Shown here in pieces: positions 42,315 to 51,771 of a stretch of DNA of 64,000 nucleotides. Made by a program: the position numbers and the translations under genes. The stretch's first letter is position 1; each line of letters begins with the position of its first letter. Source of the DNA: Fictibacillus gelatini DSM 15865 (GTDB lineage: Bacteria > Bacillota > Bacilli > Bacillales > Fictibacillaceae); contig NZ_AUMP01000006.1 of assembly GCF_000430745.1 (NCBI RefSeq), forward strand, positions 95,336 to 159,335. Reading direction: 5' to 3'. The notes under the pieces were generated by a model. That model worked only from the letters and a program-made list of their open reading frames with translations, searched no databases and was not told where the DNA came from.

Positions 42315-43283
42315 TCAGTGGAGTTGCATCGATTCATAGTAATTCAGCAATTCTGTCATCACAGCTACCATTCTTTTTTTTAATAAAGAAGGTTCTACGA
42401 TTTTAATGGACTTTCCATAAGGCATGAGAAAGTAAGGAACATACGAATAAATCACGCCTTCATCCAGCATAAAATGCGCTTGATTGGATGACCGTTCGAT
42501 TAAAGCATGGCTAAAAAGCCAATGTTCACATAATTCGTTAAGGGCTTGCTCCTTGCCCTCAATACGGACGGATATTAGTTGTTCTTTCTTTTCTAAGTCT
42601 GGCAGCAGATTTCGCAGGAAAAAGCGGCGGGCGGAAAACCCGGATGGCCGTTGAAAAAAAGAGCCGGTAGATGATAGCGTGCGAATTCGGTCAGCACGAA
42701 AACTTCGAATTTCTGAGCGGAGATGGCAATACGCGACAATATACCATTTCCCTTTCCAATAAATTAGCCCATAAGGATCAATATGCCTTGTTTTTGGAGA
42801 GTCACCCTTATCGTACTCCATTAAGAGCGTTCGGCTGTTTGCGACAGCTTTCTCTAACTCTTGCAGGGTCGTTTCCAAAGCAGAATTAGACGGCGGGGGG
42901 ATGACATCAAACCCCATCATATGCTTGTTAATTGTATGTAATTGCTCTTTGTTCGCATGACGCTTTAATTTTAAAATGGCATGTTTCAAGACATCGCGAA
43001 AAGGGTATCCTGCTTCTTGAGCAAATAAAGCGGCGTGAATGAGAGCCTTTTGTTCATTCAAATCAAACAATAGCGGAGTTTCCGAAAAAGTTTCCAATAG
43101 GCTATACCCGCCATTATGTCCGGAATCAGCAATAATGGGAACACCACTTGCGCATAATGAATCGATATAGCGATAAACGGTTCGTATGTTGATTTCTAAC
43201 GCTTCAGCTATATCTTTTGCAGTCATTCGTTTTCTAGTTTGAAGCAGCCACAAAATAGAAAGCATATTATCTGCTTTAGCCAT
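42315..43283 (-). CDS. HTH_11/WYL (YafY-type) transcriptional regulator
   Basis: A 322-residue regulator. The N-terminal HTH_11 (residues 5-60) contains TAKDIAEALEINIRTVYRYI; the WYL domain shows DPYGLIYWKGKWYIVAYCHLRSEIRSFRADRI. It heads the DinB-VOC-DinB gene run and likely controls it. WYL domains sense small ligands or nucleic acids; the ligand is unknown. Confidence 0.85.
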   Translation of the reverse strand: MAKADNMLSILWLLQTRKRMTAKDIAEALEINIRTVYRYIDSLCASGVPIIADSGHNGGYSLLETFSETPLLFDLNEQKALIHAALFAQEAGYPFRDVLKHAILKLKRHANKEQLHTINKHMMGFDVIPPPSNSALETTLQELEKAVANSRTLLMEYDKGDSPKTRHIDPYGLIYWKGKWYIVAYCHLRSEIRSFRADRIRTLSSTGSFFQRPSGFSARRFFLRNLLPDLEKKEQLISVRIEGKEQALNELCEHWLFSHALIERSSNQAHFMLDEGVIYSYVPYFLMPYGKSIKIVEPSLLKKRMVAVMTELLNYYESMQLH

Positions 43284-43399
43284 TAATCGATAACCCTTTC
43301 TTGTTTTTGTATGGACGATTACTTATTCTCTAACCATTGAAGTATTCCTTTTTTGACTTTTCGACAAGCTTCAGCGAGTGATTAAGGAGGTAGAAACTA

Positions 43400-44893
43400 A
43401 TGTCGGCTAAAAATAAAGAAGAGATTGTGCAAAGTGTTCCACAAAAGGGCTTTTTCGGACATCCTAAAGGTTTATTCACCCTATTTTTCACGGAGTTTTG
43501 GGAGCGTTTTTCATACTACGGAATGAGGGCCATTCTTATTTTTTATATGTACTATGAAGTTTCTAAAGGCGGGTTGGGAATCGATCAAGGTACGGCTGCT
43601 TCCATTATGGCGATTTACGGATCGCTCGTTTATATGTCGGGAATTATTGGGGGCTGGATTGCGGACCGCATCTTAGGGGCGAGCCGAACCGTTTTTTACG
43701 GCGGCATTTTGATCATGTTCGGCCACATTGTGCTTTCCTTTCCGGGAAGCATAAGCGCTTTATTTATTTCTATGGTCTTGATCGTACTTGGGACAGGCTT
43801 ATTAAAGCCGAATGTTTCGAATATTGTCGGGGACATGTATAGCGAAGAAGACAATCGCCGGGATGCTGGATTCAGTATTTTTTATATGGGGATTAACCTG
43901 GGCGGGCTTGTAGCTCCATTAGTTGTTGGAACAATCGGCCAAACCTACAATTTCCACCTTGGGTTCAGTCTTGCCGCGGTCGGAATGTTTTTAGGACTCG
44001 TCATGTTTATTATGACAAAAAAGAAAAACCTTGGATTGGCCGGTACACAAGTGCCCAACCCACTTTCTCCAGATGAGAAAAAGAAAGTGTTCGTCCGGTT
44101 TGCAATTGGTTTAATCGTCATCATCATTCTAGCCGCAGTAACGATTCCAACTGGAATTTTAACGATCAAACGGTTTACAATGCTTGTTAGTATTTTAGGC
44201 ATCATCATTCCCACTTGTTATTTTATCGTTATGTATCGCAGCCGGAAAACGACAGATGTGGAGCGTTCACGTCTCCTTGCCTATATTCCGCTATTTATTG
44301 CAGCGATTATGTTTTGGGCCATTCAAGAGCAAGGATCCATCATTTTAGCTCAATATGCGGACCAGCGCACGCAGTTGTCATTTGCCGGGATGAAAATCCA
44401 ATCGTCCTGGTTTCAATCGTTGAACCCTTTATTTATCGTTATTTTCGCACCTGTATTTGCATGGATCTGGGTGAAGCTCGGAAACCGCCAGCCTTCCACT
44501 TCGAGAAAATTTTCTTTTGGATTACTTTTTGCCGGATTATCTTTTCTAACTATGCTGTTCCCGGCATTTATAAACGGAAAAGAGTCCCTGGCCAATCCTC
44601 TCTGGCTGGTACTTAGCTTTTTCTTAGTTGTTATAGGAGAATTATGCCTGTCACCTGTTGGACTATCCGCAACAACGAAATTGGCGCCGGCTGCATTTTC
44701 AGCCCAAACGATGAGTTTATGGTTTTTATCCAACGCATCCGCCCAGGCGATCAACGCCCAAATTGTCGGACTGTACAGTGCGGATACGGAAAAAACTTAC
44801 TTTGGCACAATCGGCATGATCTCTGTCCTTCTCGGAGTTATCCTCTTTCTGATCTCACCTAAAATTCAAAGGTTTATGAAAGGTGTCCGGTAA
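43400..44893 (+). CDS. POT-family di/tripeptide:H+ symporter
   Basis: A 497-residue transporter with about 14 helices. The proton-coupling motif ExxER is FTEFWERFSYYGMRA in helix 1, and GxxxADxxxGxxxT-like GGWIADRILGASRT and the PTR2 signature FSIFYMGINLGGLVAPL follow. It imports short peptides. B. subtilis has DtpT (YclF) of the same type. ATG 43400 has an ideal AAGGAGG. Monocistronic, with a hairpin after it. Confidence 0.92.
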   Translation: MSAKNKEEIVQSVPQKGFFGHPKGLFTLFFTEFWERFSYYGMRAILIFYMYYEVSKGGLGIDQGTAASIMAIYGSLVYMSGIIGGWIADRILGASRTVFYGGILIMFGHIVLSFPGSISALFISMVLIVLGTGLLKPNVSNIVGDMYSEEDNRRDAGFSIFYMGINLGGLVAPLVVGTIGQTYNFHLGFSLAAVGMFLGLVMFIMTKKKNLGLAGTQVPNPLSPDEKKKVFVRFAIGLIVIIILAAVTIPTGILTIKRFTMLVSILGIIIPTCYFIVMYRSRKTTDVERSRLLAYIPLFIAAIMFWAIQEQGSIILAQYADQRTQLSFAGMKIQSSWFQSLNPLFIVIFAPVFAWIWVKLGNRQPSTSRKFSFGLLFAGLSFLTMLFPAFINGKESLANPLWLVLSFFLVVIGELCLSPVGLSATTKLAPAAFSAQTMSLWFLSNASAQAINAQIVGLYSADTEKTYFGTIGMISVLLGVILFLISPKIQRFMKGVR

Positions 44894-44899
44894 TTTCTT

Positions 44900-44929
44900 G
44901 AGCCTGTCCCATACATTTGGAACAGGCTC
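44900..44929 (+). terminator. Hairpin after the POT gene
   Basis: GAGCCTGT pairs with ACAGGCTC plus inner CC/GG; the T-tail is poor, so function is uncertain. Confidence 0.5.
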
Positions 44930-44977
44930 TACTAGAAAAACAGGCACAGAGCATAACGCTTTCCGCTTGCTCTTAGT

Positions 44978-46225
44978 CTATCGCCTGTTATCTTCATATG
45001 CTTTTAAAACAATAACGGCATTGTGCCCACCGAAACCAAATGAGTTGGATATTCCAATCTTAAGATTCTTCTTGCGGGCCGTATTTGGCACATAGTCTAA
45101 ATCGCAATCAGGGTCTTGGTGTTCGTAATTGATGGTCGGCGGGATGATTCCCTCTTGCAGGCTTTTTGCCAGAGCAATCGCTTCTACTCCGCCTGCAGCC
45201 CCTAACATGTGTCCGATCATCGACTTGTTCGCTGTAACTGGAATCTCATAAGCGCTTTTTTCAAAAAGCTTTTTGATCGCTGCCGTTTCTGATTTATCCC
45301 CGATCTCGGTGCTTGTTGCATGGGCGCTGATGACATCGACTTCATCAGGACAAATGCCTGCATCCAGAAGCGCTGATTTCATCGCCTGGTAGGCACCAAT
45401 TCCTTCTGGATGGGTGGCAACCATATGATAGGCGTCGGAGCTAGCCCCATAGCCGATCACTTCCGCATAAATCCGGACGTTTCTCTTTAATGCATGTGAG
45501 AGGGATTCCAGCACTAAAATACCCGCTCCTTCCGCCATGACGAACCCGTCTCTTTCCGCATCAAACGGACGGCTAGCTCTTTGCGGTTCTTTATTTCGGG
45601 TTGATAACGCTTTTGCATTGCCGAAGCTCGCCAGCGATAGTTCAGTAATTGCCGCTTCCGCCCCTCCGGCAATGATGATATCGGCGCCGCCTGACCGAAT
45701 CAACCTTGCTGCTTCACCAATCGCTGTATTCCCAATGGAACAGGCAGTCACAGGCGATAAGGTCGGGCCAATCGCCCCAAATTCAATACTGATCATCGCC
45801 GCTGCCATATTCGAGATCATCATCGGAACTAATGTCGGGCTTACCCGGTCGGGTCCTCGTTTATCTAACAGAGCGTTTTGCTCGAGAAGCGTCTGAATGC
45901 CCCCTATTCCCGAACCAACATATACACCAAAGCGTTCCCGATCCACTTGATCAAGTGAAATGCCCGAGTCTTCCAATGCCTGACTGGCTGCTGCCAGCGC
46001 AAATTGGCAAAATCGATCCATCCGTCGTGCTTCTCTTTTACCAAACTGGCTATCTGCGTCAAAGTCGCGGACGATTCCTGCAATTTTCGCTTTTAATTTT
46101 GAGGCATCCAGCGTATCCATAAGGGTAATTCCTGACTCGCCTTGAACCAAACGATTCCAAAATGTCTCAACATCATTGCCAAGCGGTGAAATGACACCCA
46201 TCCCTGTGATGACTACTCGTTCCAT
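44978..46225 (-). CDS. Beta-ketoacyl-ACP synthase II (FabF-type)
   Basis: A 415-residue condensing enzyme of fatty acid elongation. The active-site Cys is in TACSIGNTAIGEA; the two His are in ISAHATSTEIGD and NKSMIGHMLGAAGG, all as in KAS II. It stands alone and opposite an MmyB-type regulator instead of next to fabH as the housekeeping FabF does in Bacillus. It may therefore be an extra copy for a special lipid or secondary metabolite. Start at 46225 follows AAAGGGGGAAG. Confidence 0.88.
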   Translation of the reverse strand: MERVVITGMGVISPLGNDVETFWNRLVQGESGITLMDTLDASKLKAKIAGIVRDFDADSQFGKREARRMDRFCQFALAAASQALEDSGISLDQVDRERFGVYVGSGIGGIQTLLEQNALLDKRGPDRVSPTLVPMMISNMAAAMISIEFGAIGPTLSPVTACSIGNTAIGEAARLIRSGGADIIIAGGAEAAITELSLASFGNAKALSTRNKEPQRASRPFDAERDGFVMAEGAGILVLESLSHALKRNVRIYAEVIGYGASSDAYHMVATHPEGIGAYQAMKSALLDAGICPDEVDVISAHATSTEIGDKSETAAIKKLFEKSAYEIPVTANKSMIGHMLGAAGGVEAIALAKSLQEGIIPPTINYEHQDPDCDLDYVPNTARKKNLKIGISNSFGFGGHNAVIVLKAYEDNRR

Positions 46226-46275
46226 TTCAATCTTCCCCCTTTGGAAATTACTTATGGATTTATCTTGGCATACGA

Positions 46276-46313
46276 TTTATCCTATTACAAGTTGTCGTTT
46301 ATCCTAGTATAAT
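46276..46313 (+). promoter_or_regulatory. Divergent promoter with a 22-bp spaced direct repeat
   Basis: TTTATCCTA occurs at 46276-46284 and 46298-46306. TATAAT at 46308-46313 with TTACAA 17 bases upstream forms a promoter toward the regulator gene, and one repeat lies in the spacer. Likely binding sites for the regulator. Confidence 0.55.
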
Positions 46314-46349
46314 AAATACTACGATAAAGTAATGAAGGTGGGATGTTCG

Positions 46350-47204
46350 ATGAACAATCAAACAAGACTGCAGGCACTATCATCGTTTTTAAAATCGCAA
46401 CGTGCCAAAATTTCGCCGGAGTCCGTCGGTTTGCCTGCTGGCATCCGCAGAAGAACGCCGGGGTTAAGAAGAGAGGAAGTCGCCCAATTGGCGGGAATTA
46501 GCACAACCTGGTACACCTGGCTTGAACAAGGACGGGACATTAAAGTCTCTTCATCCGTTTTAGACTGTATCGCAACCGCCCTGCAGTTAACGCTGGATGA
46601 ACGGAAGTACCTCTATTCGTTAGCATTGGATACCGGATCGGGGTCCAATCTTATAAAAGAAGAAGAACCCCAGATCAGTCCGTCGTTAGAAAGAATTCTT
46701 CAAGAGCTGCGATACTGCCCTACCATCATCTCCGATCGCAGGTGCTATATCGTCGGCTGGAATGAAGCGGCATCCCATGTCTTTTTAGACTTTAACCAAA
46801 TCCCTATCGAAGAGCGAAATCTGATCCGCTTATTATTTACAAGAAAAGAATTCAGGAGATTGGCGGTGAACTGGGAACATTTTGCCAGCGGGTTTCTCGC
46901 GATCTTCCGCGCTTACTATGGACAATACGTAGATGATGAATGGTATAATCAATTCCTTGAGGAAATGAAAGGAATCGATCCTGAATTCCAGCCATTATGG
47001 GAACATAGCCGGGTCAGTTCTGCTCCGGAAGTCTTGATCGAATTTCGCCATGCCAAAGCGGGAAAAATGTTGTTCCATCTTACCTCCCTACAAGTGCAAG
47101 GTGACGCCGATTTGCGGTGCAGCGTCTACACCCCCGCCCCGGAGTCCTCTACAGAAGTGAAATTGAAACGGCTGATGGAGCGGCAATCATCGTTATCCGG
47201 CTAA
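46350..47204 (+). CDS. XRE/MmyB-like transcriptional regulator
   Basis: A 284-residue protein. The N-terminal HTH (about 30-85) has the MmyB-type RRRTPGLRREEVAQLAGIS and WYTWLEQGRDIKVSSSVLD. The C-terminal MmyB ligand domain carries VGWNEAASHVF and LFHLTSLQV, a fold reported to bind fatty acids in MltR/MmyB. The frame opens at 46332; ATG 46350 follows GGTGGGATG. Being divergent from a KAS II gene fits control of lipid synthesis by an acyl ligand, but that is inference. Confidence 0.85.
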   Translation: MNNQTRLQALSSFLKSQRAKISPESVGLPAGIRRRTPGLRREEVAQLAGISTTWYTWLEQGRDIKVSSSVLDCIATALQLTLDERKYLYSLALDTGSGSNLIKEEEPQISPSLERILQELRYCPTIISDRRCYIVGWNEAASHVFLDFNQIPIEERNLIRLLFTRKEFRRLAVNWEHFASGFLAIFRAYYGQYVDDEWYNQFLEEMKGIDPEFQPLWEHSRVSSAPEVLIEFRHAKAGKMLFHLTSLQVQGDADLRCSVYTPAPESSTEVKLKRLMERQSSLSG

Positions 47205-47217
47205 TGCCCGGATGGCA

Positions 47218-47652
47218 TTAGCCATAAAACGTCATATGGGACTTTTCCTGTTTGTAATAATTTAGCCTGTCCTGAAGAGTTCCCGTGTGAAATTCAAATT
47301 TATGCCCGTCTGGATCGATAAAGTAAATCGATTTTTTATCCCTTTCGTCTCTTGAACGTCCCGGAAGTATCGTTACATTAAGATCCTTCAGTCTTTGATG
47401 CATATGGTCGAAATCCTGCTCATCAATAGTCAATGCAATATGTGTATAAGATTGATGGATCTCGCTTCTTGGAATGTCCTTTTCTTCATTAAGCGCTAGC
47501 CATATTCCATTCAAGTCAAAATAGGCCGTACTCCTGCCTTTTACTAGCAGTTTGGCTCCGAAAACATTTTGATAGAATTGGATCGATCGCCCTAAATCTG
47601 AAACTGAGAACAGGAAATGGTTGACTCCTTTGATTTTTATTTTTTCTTCCAT
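47218..47652 (-). CDS. fosB: Metallothiol transferase FosB (fosfomycin resistance)
   Basis: A 144-residue VOC-fold enzyme that opens fosfomycin with bacillithiol using a divalent metal. Metal ligands are His in [10 protein letters not shown], His in YTHIAL and Glu in [30 protein letters not shown] and [10 protein letters not shown] match Bacillus FosB nearly throughout. ATG 47652 follows AAGGGAG. Carrying it suggests bacillithiol synthesis in this host. Confidence 0.92.
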   Translation of the reverse strand: MEEKIKIKGVNHFLFSVSDLGRSIQFYQNVFGAKLLVKGRSTAYFDLNGIWLALNEEKDIPRSEIHQSYTHIALTIDEQDFDHMHQRLKDLNVTILPGRSRDERDKKSIYFIDPDGHKFEFHTGTLQDRLNYYKQEKSHMTFYG

Positions 47653-47839
47653 GCTTATCTTCTCCCTTCTTAAAAGCTAAAAGTTGCTATACGGATTATA
47701 TGGTATGGCCGACTAATAGCAAAAGCAACAGAACAACCTCCCCTCTTCCTTATTCATCCGGAAATTGATACTGCTTATTTTATCGGAGGATCTTCCACCA
47801 GATAAGTACTACTTTTCCAGCACCACTGCTGTTCAGCAT

Positions 47840-47883
47840 AAAAAAAGCATGATGGAAGTGAGATAGACTCTATTCCACCATGC
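47840..47883 (-). terminator. Terminator of the DinB gene
   Basis: On the minus strand GCATGGTGGAA pairs with TTCCATCATGC (one mismatch), followed by TTTTTTT. Confidence 0.82.
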
Positions 47884-47898
47884 GTGTGAGTTTCTTTT

Positions 47899-48387
47899 TT
47901 AATGCACCCCTTGCTTCGGGTCCCAGATTCCTTGTTGTTTCCTGATATGAATAATTTGGCCGGTATGGTAGGCCATGTGAGTGGTGAGGTTAATGAGCAC
48001 CGACCACCATGGGGTATCCGCTTCTTTATAGGCTGGCTGGCCGAACTTACTCTCATCACTTTCTTCGAGCATTTTGTACCACTCGGACAGGTTGGCATTC
48101 AATCGTTTTACGGTTGACTCCCAGCATTCTTCGTCCGCATTCTCAAACGTCATATCGTTGATTCCTTCCGCTGGCGGAACCTCGATTCCTTTAAAGCGAT
48201 TTAACCATCGTTCATGGTAAAACACGAGATGGTTCACAATTTCCCGGATAGAATTCGTTCCATCTGTTTCCTTCCACGATGCCTGCTCGGCTGTTAGTCC
48301 TTCCAGGGCGTTTTTCAAAGCGACAAACCAGCTATTTTCATTATAACAAACGGTGAATTGCTCCAGGAAAATCTCTTTTCGGTTCAT
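47899..48387 (-). CDS. DinB superfamily protein
   Basis: A 162-residue DinB-type bundle. His ligands occur in REIVNHLVFYHERW and LTTHMAYHTGQIIHIRK. The frame opens at 48429; ATG 48387 after GGGGAGG is preferred. It follows no operon partner and ends in its own terminator, 245 bases from fosB. Together with FosB and the two DinB genes at 41 kb it hints at several bacillithiol-type S-transferases in this genome; substrate unknown. Confidence 0.82.
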   Translation of the reverse strand: MNRKEIFLEQFTVCYNENSWFVALKNALEGLTAEQASWKETDGTNSIREIVNHLVFYHERWLNRFKGIEVPPAEGINDMTFENADEECWESTVKRLNANLSEWYKMLEESDESKFGQPAYKEADTPWWSVLINLTTHMAYHTGQIIHIRKQQGIWDPKQGVH

Positions 48388-48469
48388 AAAACGCCTCCCC
48401 ATTAATTTTTTCTTCTCATGGGTATTCAATAGGGAAGCTTTAAAACCTTTTTTCTAAATGGGATTTATA

Positions 48470-48706
48470 TCTGTCTATCGGAGAAAATAAGTCTCTTGGC
48501 CGCGGTTTTGTCCTTGAGACCGGTTCTATCGGACAAATTTTCATCTCCTGCCGCTTTTTTGTCCTTGAGACCGGTTCTATCGGACATGTTTTTATCTCTT
48601 GACCGCTTTTTTGTCCTTGAGAACCGTTCTGTCAGACAAATTTTCACCTCCTGACAGGTCGCGGTTTTGTCTTTGAAACCGGATCCTCAGAACAAAATTT
48701 CAACTC
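48470..48706. repeat. Tandem array of about 51-bp units with internal dyads (4 plus a partial)
   Basis: Units begin near 48500, 48551, 48603 and 48659, after a partial unit at 48470-48499. Each contains TTTGTCC, then TTGAGACCGGTTCTATC, then GGACAAA, so each carries inverted ends around a GC-rich centre. Units 1 and 2 are nearly identical; units 3 and 4 diverge. On the minus strand one frame is open for about 60 codons and repeats SDRTGLKDK every 17 residues. It has no ribosome site. Confidence 0.85.
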
Positions 48707-48775
48707 TATTTAACATAAACGCTTATTTATTTTTGTCAGCACCACAAAAATAAACTTGTTATTTACAATCAATTA

Positions 48776-48797
48776 GGTTACCCTTTTAGTAGTAACC
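48776..48797. promoter_or_regulatory. Inverted repeat upstream of the PbuE-like gene
   Basis: GGTTAC and GTAACC flank CCTTTTAGTA, 31 bases before the start codon; an operator or a short hairpin. No purine riboswitch core was found. Confidence 0.4.
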
Positions 48798-48827
48798 ATA
48801 TAAAAACAAAAGGAGGTTGTGTAAAAA

Positions 48828-50012
48828 GTGAATTGGAGAGTTTATATTTTAGCTGTAGCTTCCTTTGTGGTGGGTACTGTTGAACTCATTGTTGGAGGCA
48901 TATTGGATGTAGTGGCGGACGACTTGCGCGTTTCGATTGGCGCTGCGGGATGGCTGATCACGATGTTTTCCATTGTTTTTGCTATTTCTGCACCTATCCT
49001 TTTAACGGTGACGTCCAAAATCGAGCGAAAAACGCTATACTTGTGGACTTTATTTATTTTTTTCATCGGGAATGTCATCGCATCCTTGAGTCCCAATTAT
49101 TCCATATTAATGCTGTCGAGAATTTTATCAGCGTCCAGCGGTTCGCTTATTATTGTTTTATCGATTACGATCGCTTCCTCTATCGTTAAAGAAGAATACC
49201 GGGCAAGAGCCATCGGCACGATTTTCATGGGAATCAGTGGATCATTAGTATTAGGAGTTCCGCTTGGTCTTGTCATTGGCAACCATTTCGGCTGGCGAGC
49301 GCCGTTTATTTTGATTTCTCTTTTAACCGTTGTCGCCATGATCGGCATTTACGCTTTGATGCCGAAAATAGAGGCCAGGCCTGCAATTCCGCTAGCTAAA
49401 CAATTATTGACGTTAAAAACGCCTAAAATTGTCAGCGCCCAATTAACAACAATGTTTATGTTAACTGGACATTTGACACTGTATGCATACTTTACCCCCT
49501 TTTTAAAAACAGCATTGCATTTAAATGCTTCCTGGGTTAGCTTTGTTTATTTTGTCTTTGGCATATCTGCCGTGATGGGCGGAGGTGTTGGAGGATGGAT
49601 AGCCGATAAATGGGGTTCGGTCAAAAGCATTTTAGCGATTATTGTTTTATTTGCGGTCGCCATATTCTTGCTGCCTTCTGTGACGTTTTCCTTTTATTTA
49701 TTTTTAGCCGTGATGGTTATTTGGAGTATGTTGAGCTGGGCCATTACCCCGGCACAGCAAAATTACTTGATTGAAACAGCACCAGAATCTTATGAGATAC
49801 AACAAAGCTTAAATACATCCGCTTTGCATATCGGGATTGCGCTTGGGTCAGCAATTGGAGGAATGGTGATCGAAGGTTATTCCGTCCTTTACAATGCATG
49901 GGTTGGCGGAATTTTTGTTCTTGTCTCCTTTTTATGTGCCGTTTACTCCATTACGCGGCCTGCCGCTCCATCTATTGTTTCAGAGCAAACGGAAACAAAA
50001 CAAGCGATTTAA
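48828..50012 (+). CDS. MFS exporter similar to purine efflux pump PbuE
   Basis: A 394-residue, 12-helix transporter close to B. subtilis PbuE (YdhL): shared stretches include VELIVGGIL near the N-terminus, EYRARAIG and IFMG in the middle, and [14 protein letters not shown] late. PbuE exports hypoxanthine and adenine. deoD follows at 67 bases in the same direction, which supports a purine role. B. subtilis pbuE has an adenine riboswitch; none is visible here, so regulation differs. The start is GTG at 48828 after AAAGGAGG. Confidence 0.75.
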   Translation: MNWRVYILAVASFVVGTVELIVGGILDVVADDLRVSIGAAGWLITMFSIVFAISAPILLTVTSKIERKTLYLWTLFIFFIGNVIASLSPNYSILMLSRILSASSGSLIIVLSITIASSIVKEEYRARAIGTIFMGISGSLVLGVPLGLVIGNHFGWRAPFILISLLTVVAMIGIYALMPKIEARPAIPLAKQLLTLKTPKIVSAQLTTMFMLTGHLTLYAYFTPFLKTALHLNASWVSFVYFVFGISAVMGGGVGGWIADKWGSVKSILAIIVLFAVAIFLLPSVTFSFYLFLAVMVIWSMLSWAITPAQQNYLIETAPESYEIQQSLNTSALHIGIALGSAIGGMVIEGYSVLYNAWVGGIFVLVSFLCAVYSITRPAAPSIVSEQTETKQAI

Positions 50013-50037
50013 TCAAACGTTAAAGGGAGGTGAACAT

Positions 50038-50070
50038 CGTTACTTTAGACTACAGTCTTCTTTTGTAACG
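50038..50070 (+). promoter_or_regulatory. Hairpin between a strong distant ribosome site and the deoD start
   Basis: CGTTAC (50038-50043) pairs with GTAACG (50065-50070), with an inner AGAC-TACA-GTCT stem. AAAGGGAGGTGA lies just upstream (50022-50033) and ATG 50080 lies just downstream. Folding would bring the strong site toward the start codon. Confidence 0.45.
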
Positions 50071-50079
50071 GTGAATTCT

Positions 50080-50787
50080 ATGAGTGTTCATATTCAAGCG
50101 AAACAAGGTGAAATTGCAGAAAATATTCTTTTGCCGGGAGATCCGCTTCGGGCCAAACATATTGCCGAAACATATTTGGAAAATGTCACATGTTATAACA
50201 ACGTTCGTGGAATGTTAGGATTTACAGGTACCTATCATGGACAGCGTGTTTCTGTGCAAGGAACCGGAATGGGAGTCCCTTCAATTTCAATTTATGTGAA
50301 TGAATTGATCCGTGAATATGGTGTGAAAAACTTAATTCGTGTCGGCACATGCGGTGCGATCCAAAACGAGGTAAACGTTCGTGATTGTATAATCGCCATG
50401 ACGGCTTGTACTGACTCGAACATGAATCGGCAAACGTTTCCGGGATTTGATTTTGCCCCTTGTGCCAATTTCGATCTCTTTAAGAAAGCATATGAAACAG
50501 GCATTGAAAAAGGCTTGAACGTTCGCGCCGGCAATGTTTTAACGTCCGACGTTTTTTATCGCGAAAGTATGGAACCGGTGAAAAAATTGGCCGATTACGG
50601 TGTTCTTGCCGTTGAGATGGAGACAGCCGCCCTCTATACGCTGGCGGCGAAATATGGCGTTAATGCGCTCTTCATATTAACTGTCAGCGACCACATCTTC
50701 ACTGGTGAAGAAACGACCGCCGAAGAACGGCAAACAACATTTAACGATATGATTATCATGGCGTTAGAGACCATTACGGCTAAATAG
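50080..50787 (+). CDS. deoD: Purine nucleoside phosphorylase, DeoD type
   Basis: A 235-residue hexameric-type phosphorylase that splits purine nucleosides with phosphate. Motifs: [14 protein letters not shown] (phosphate site), [22 protein letters not shown] (ribose site) and TVSDH with the catalytic Asp. ATG 50080 matches the family start. The immediate ribosome site is only GGTGA, whereas a much stronger AAAGGGAGGTGA lies 47 bases upstream behind a hairpin. It follows the PbuE-like exporter, pairing base release with base export. Confidence 0.94.
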   Translation: MSVHIQAKQGEIAENILLPGDPLRAKHIAETYLENVTCYNNVRGMLGFTGTYHGQRVSVQGTGMGVPSISIYVNELIREYGVKNLIRVGTCGAIQNEVNVRDCIIAMTACTDSNMNRQTFPGFDFAPCANFDLFKKAYETGIEKGLNVRAGNVLTSDVFYRESMEPVKKLADYGVLAVEMETAALYTLAAKYGVNALFILTVSDHIFTGEETTAEERQTTFNDMIIMALETITAK

Positions 50788-50818
50788 GAATCCGCCTTAT
50801 AAGGCAGATTCCTTTTTT
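50787..50818. terminator. Convergent terminator after deoD
   Basis: GGAATCCGCCTT pairs with AAGGCAGATTCC (one mismatch) around AT, followed by TTTTTT. Confidence 0.85.
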
Positions 50819-51575
50819 AATATCGAAGTCTCATAAGGATCGTTCTGATCTCTTCATCGCCCATTAATAGATCGTAGTGCTTTTCATTAATTTTAGCCAG
50901 CGCGGCATCATGATAGAAAAATTCCGTAAACACCTTCACAAATGGCCGGGACATCGTCTTAATCGCTTGCCATGATTCATTTTCTACTCCAGCAAATAGA
51001 ACGATCTCGCCATCAATAATAATCAACCGGGACTTTTCCAGCGCTTCATGCTCCTGTGCGGGGATCAACGTATGGATATGGGACAATCCCGTTTGTAATT
51101 CTCCAATGACAAGGCCTTCTACCGCTACACCGTCCTTTTCTTTCTTTTCTAATAACGGCAAGTATTCGATAAAGTCATCCTTCCAGGCAGAAAGCCGAAT
51201 TGATTCTTTCGCTTCTTGAATCAGTTGGATGCTTTGGGCCCGAATGGACGAATCCACTTTTAAACTCCAGACGCGATCATCAGCAAATGTCTTTTTATGT
51301 GTGCTTTCCTTTAATTCCTTGATGCTTTCCTGAAACTCTGCCGACAGCTTTTCGATCGCAAGAGGCAAAGGCAAAGCTGTATATAGCTTTTTCTTTTCCG
51401 GGATGGCTTCCATGACCATGCCTTTTTCAACCATGCGTGAGATCACTTCGTATATTTTCGCTTTCGGAACGCCCGAATATTTAACTATCGTTGTGGCATC
51501 CATTGGTTCTTCACTGGCCACTAACACTTCATAAACTTTGCTTTCATATTGTGAAAAACCAAATTTTTGTAACAT
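50817..51575 (-). CDS. TrmB family transcriptional regulator
   Basis: A 252-residue regulator. The N-terminal TrmB winged helix (about 1-70) reads FSQYESKVYEVLVASEE and YSGVPKAKIYEVISRMVEKG. A coiled segment follows, then a PLD-like C-terminal domain with IIIDGEIVLFAG. B. subtilis YrhO is of this type. It is monocistronic, so its target is likely elsewhere. The inducer, often a sugar in archaea, is unknown here. Confidence 0.88.
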   Translation of the reverse strand: MLQKFGFSQYESKVYEVLVASEEPMDATTIVKYSGVPKAKIYEVISRMVEKGMVMEAIPEKKKLYTALPLPLAIEKLSAEFQESIKELKESTHKKTFADDRVWSLKVDSSIRAQSIQLIQEAKESIRLSAWKDDFIEYLPLLEKKEKDGVAVEGLVIGELQTGLSHIHTLIPAQEHEALEKSRLIIIDGEIVLFAGVENESWQAIKTMSRPFVKVFTEFFYHDAALAKINEKHYDLLMGDEEIRTILMRLRY

Positions 51576-51771
51576 ACGTTCCTCCTATTAACCCAAACAT
51601 AAACTATTTTCTATTAAATCCATCATAAATGAAAAATGAAAACAATTCCAATTGCCATTGTTCAGGCCATCCTTCTCTCGATTCTGTTACCCAACAAAAA
51701 AAGCGACCGGTGAAAACCATAGACAGCAGCAAAAAGGCAACGTGTAATGTTCGAGTGAATTAATAAATTGA

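Noticed and set aside
48465..48647. 60-codon minus-strand ORF as a real protein
   Set aside because: It lies wholly inside the 51-bp repeat array and has no ribosome site or family. It is described as a repeat instead.
48700..48827. Purine riboswitch upstream of the PbuE-like gene
   Set aside because: The conserved core of purine riboswitches could not be found; only a short inverted repeat is there.
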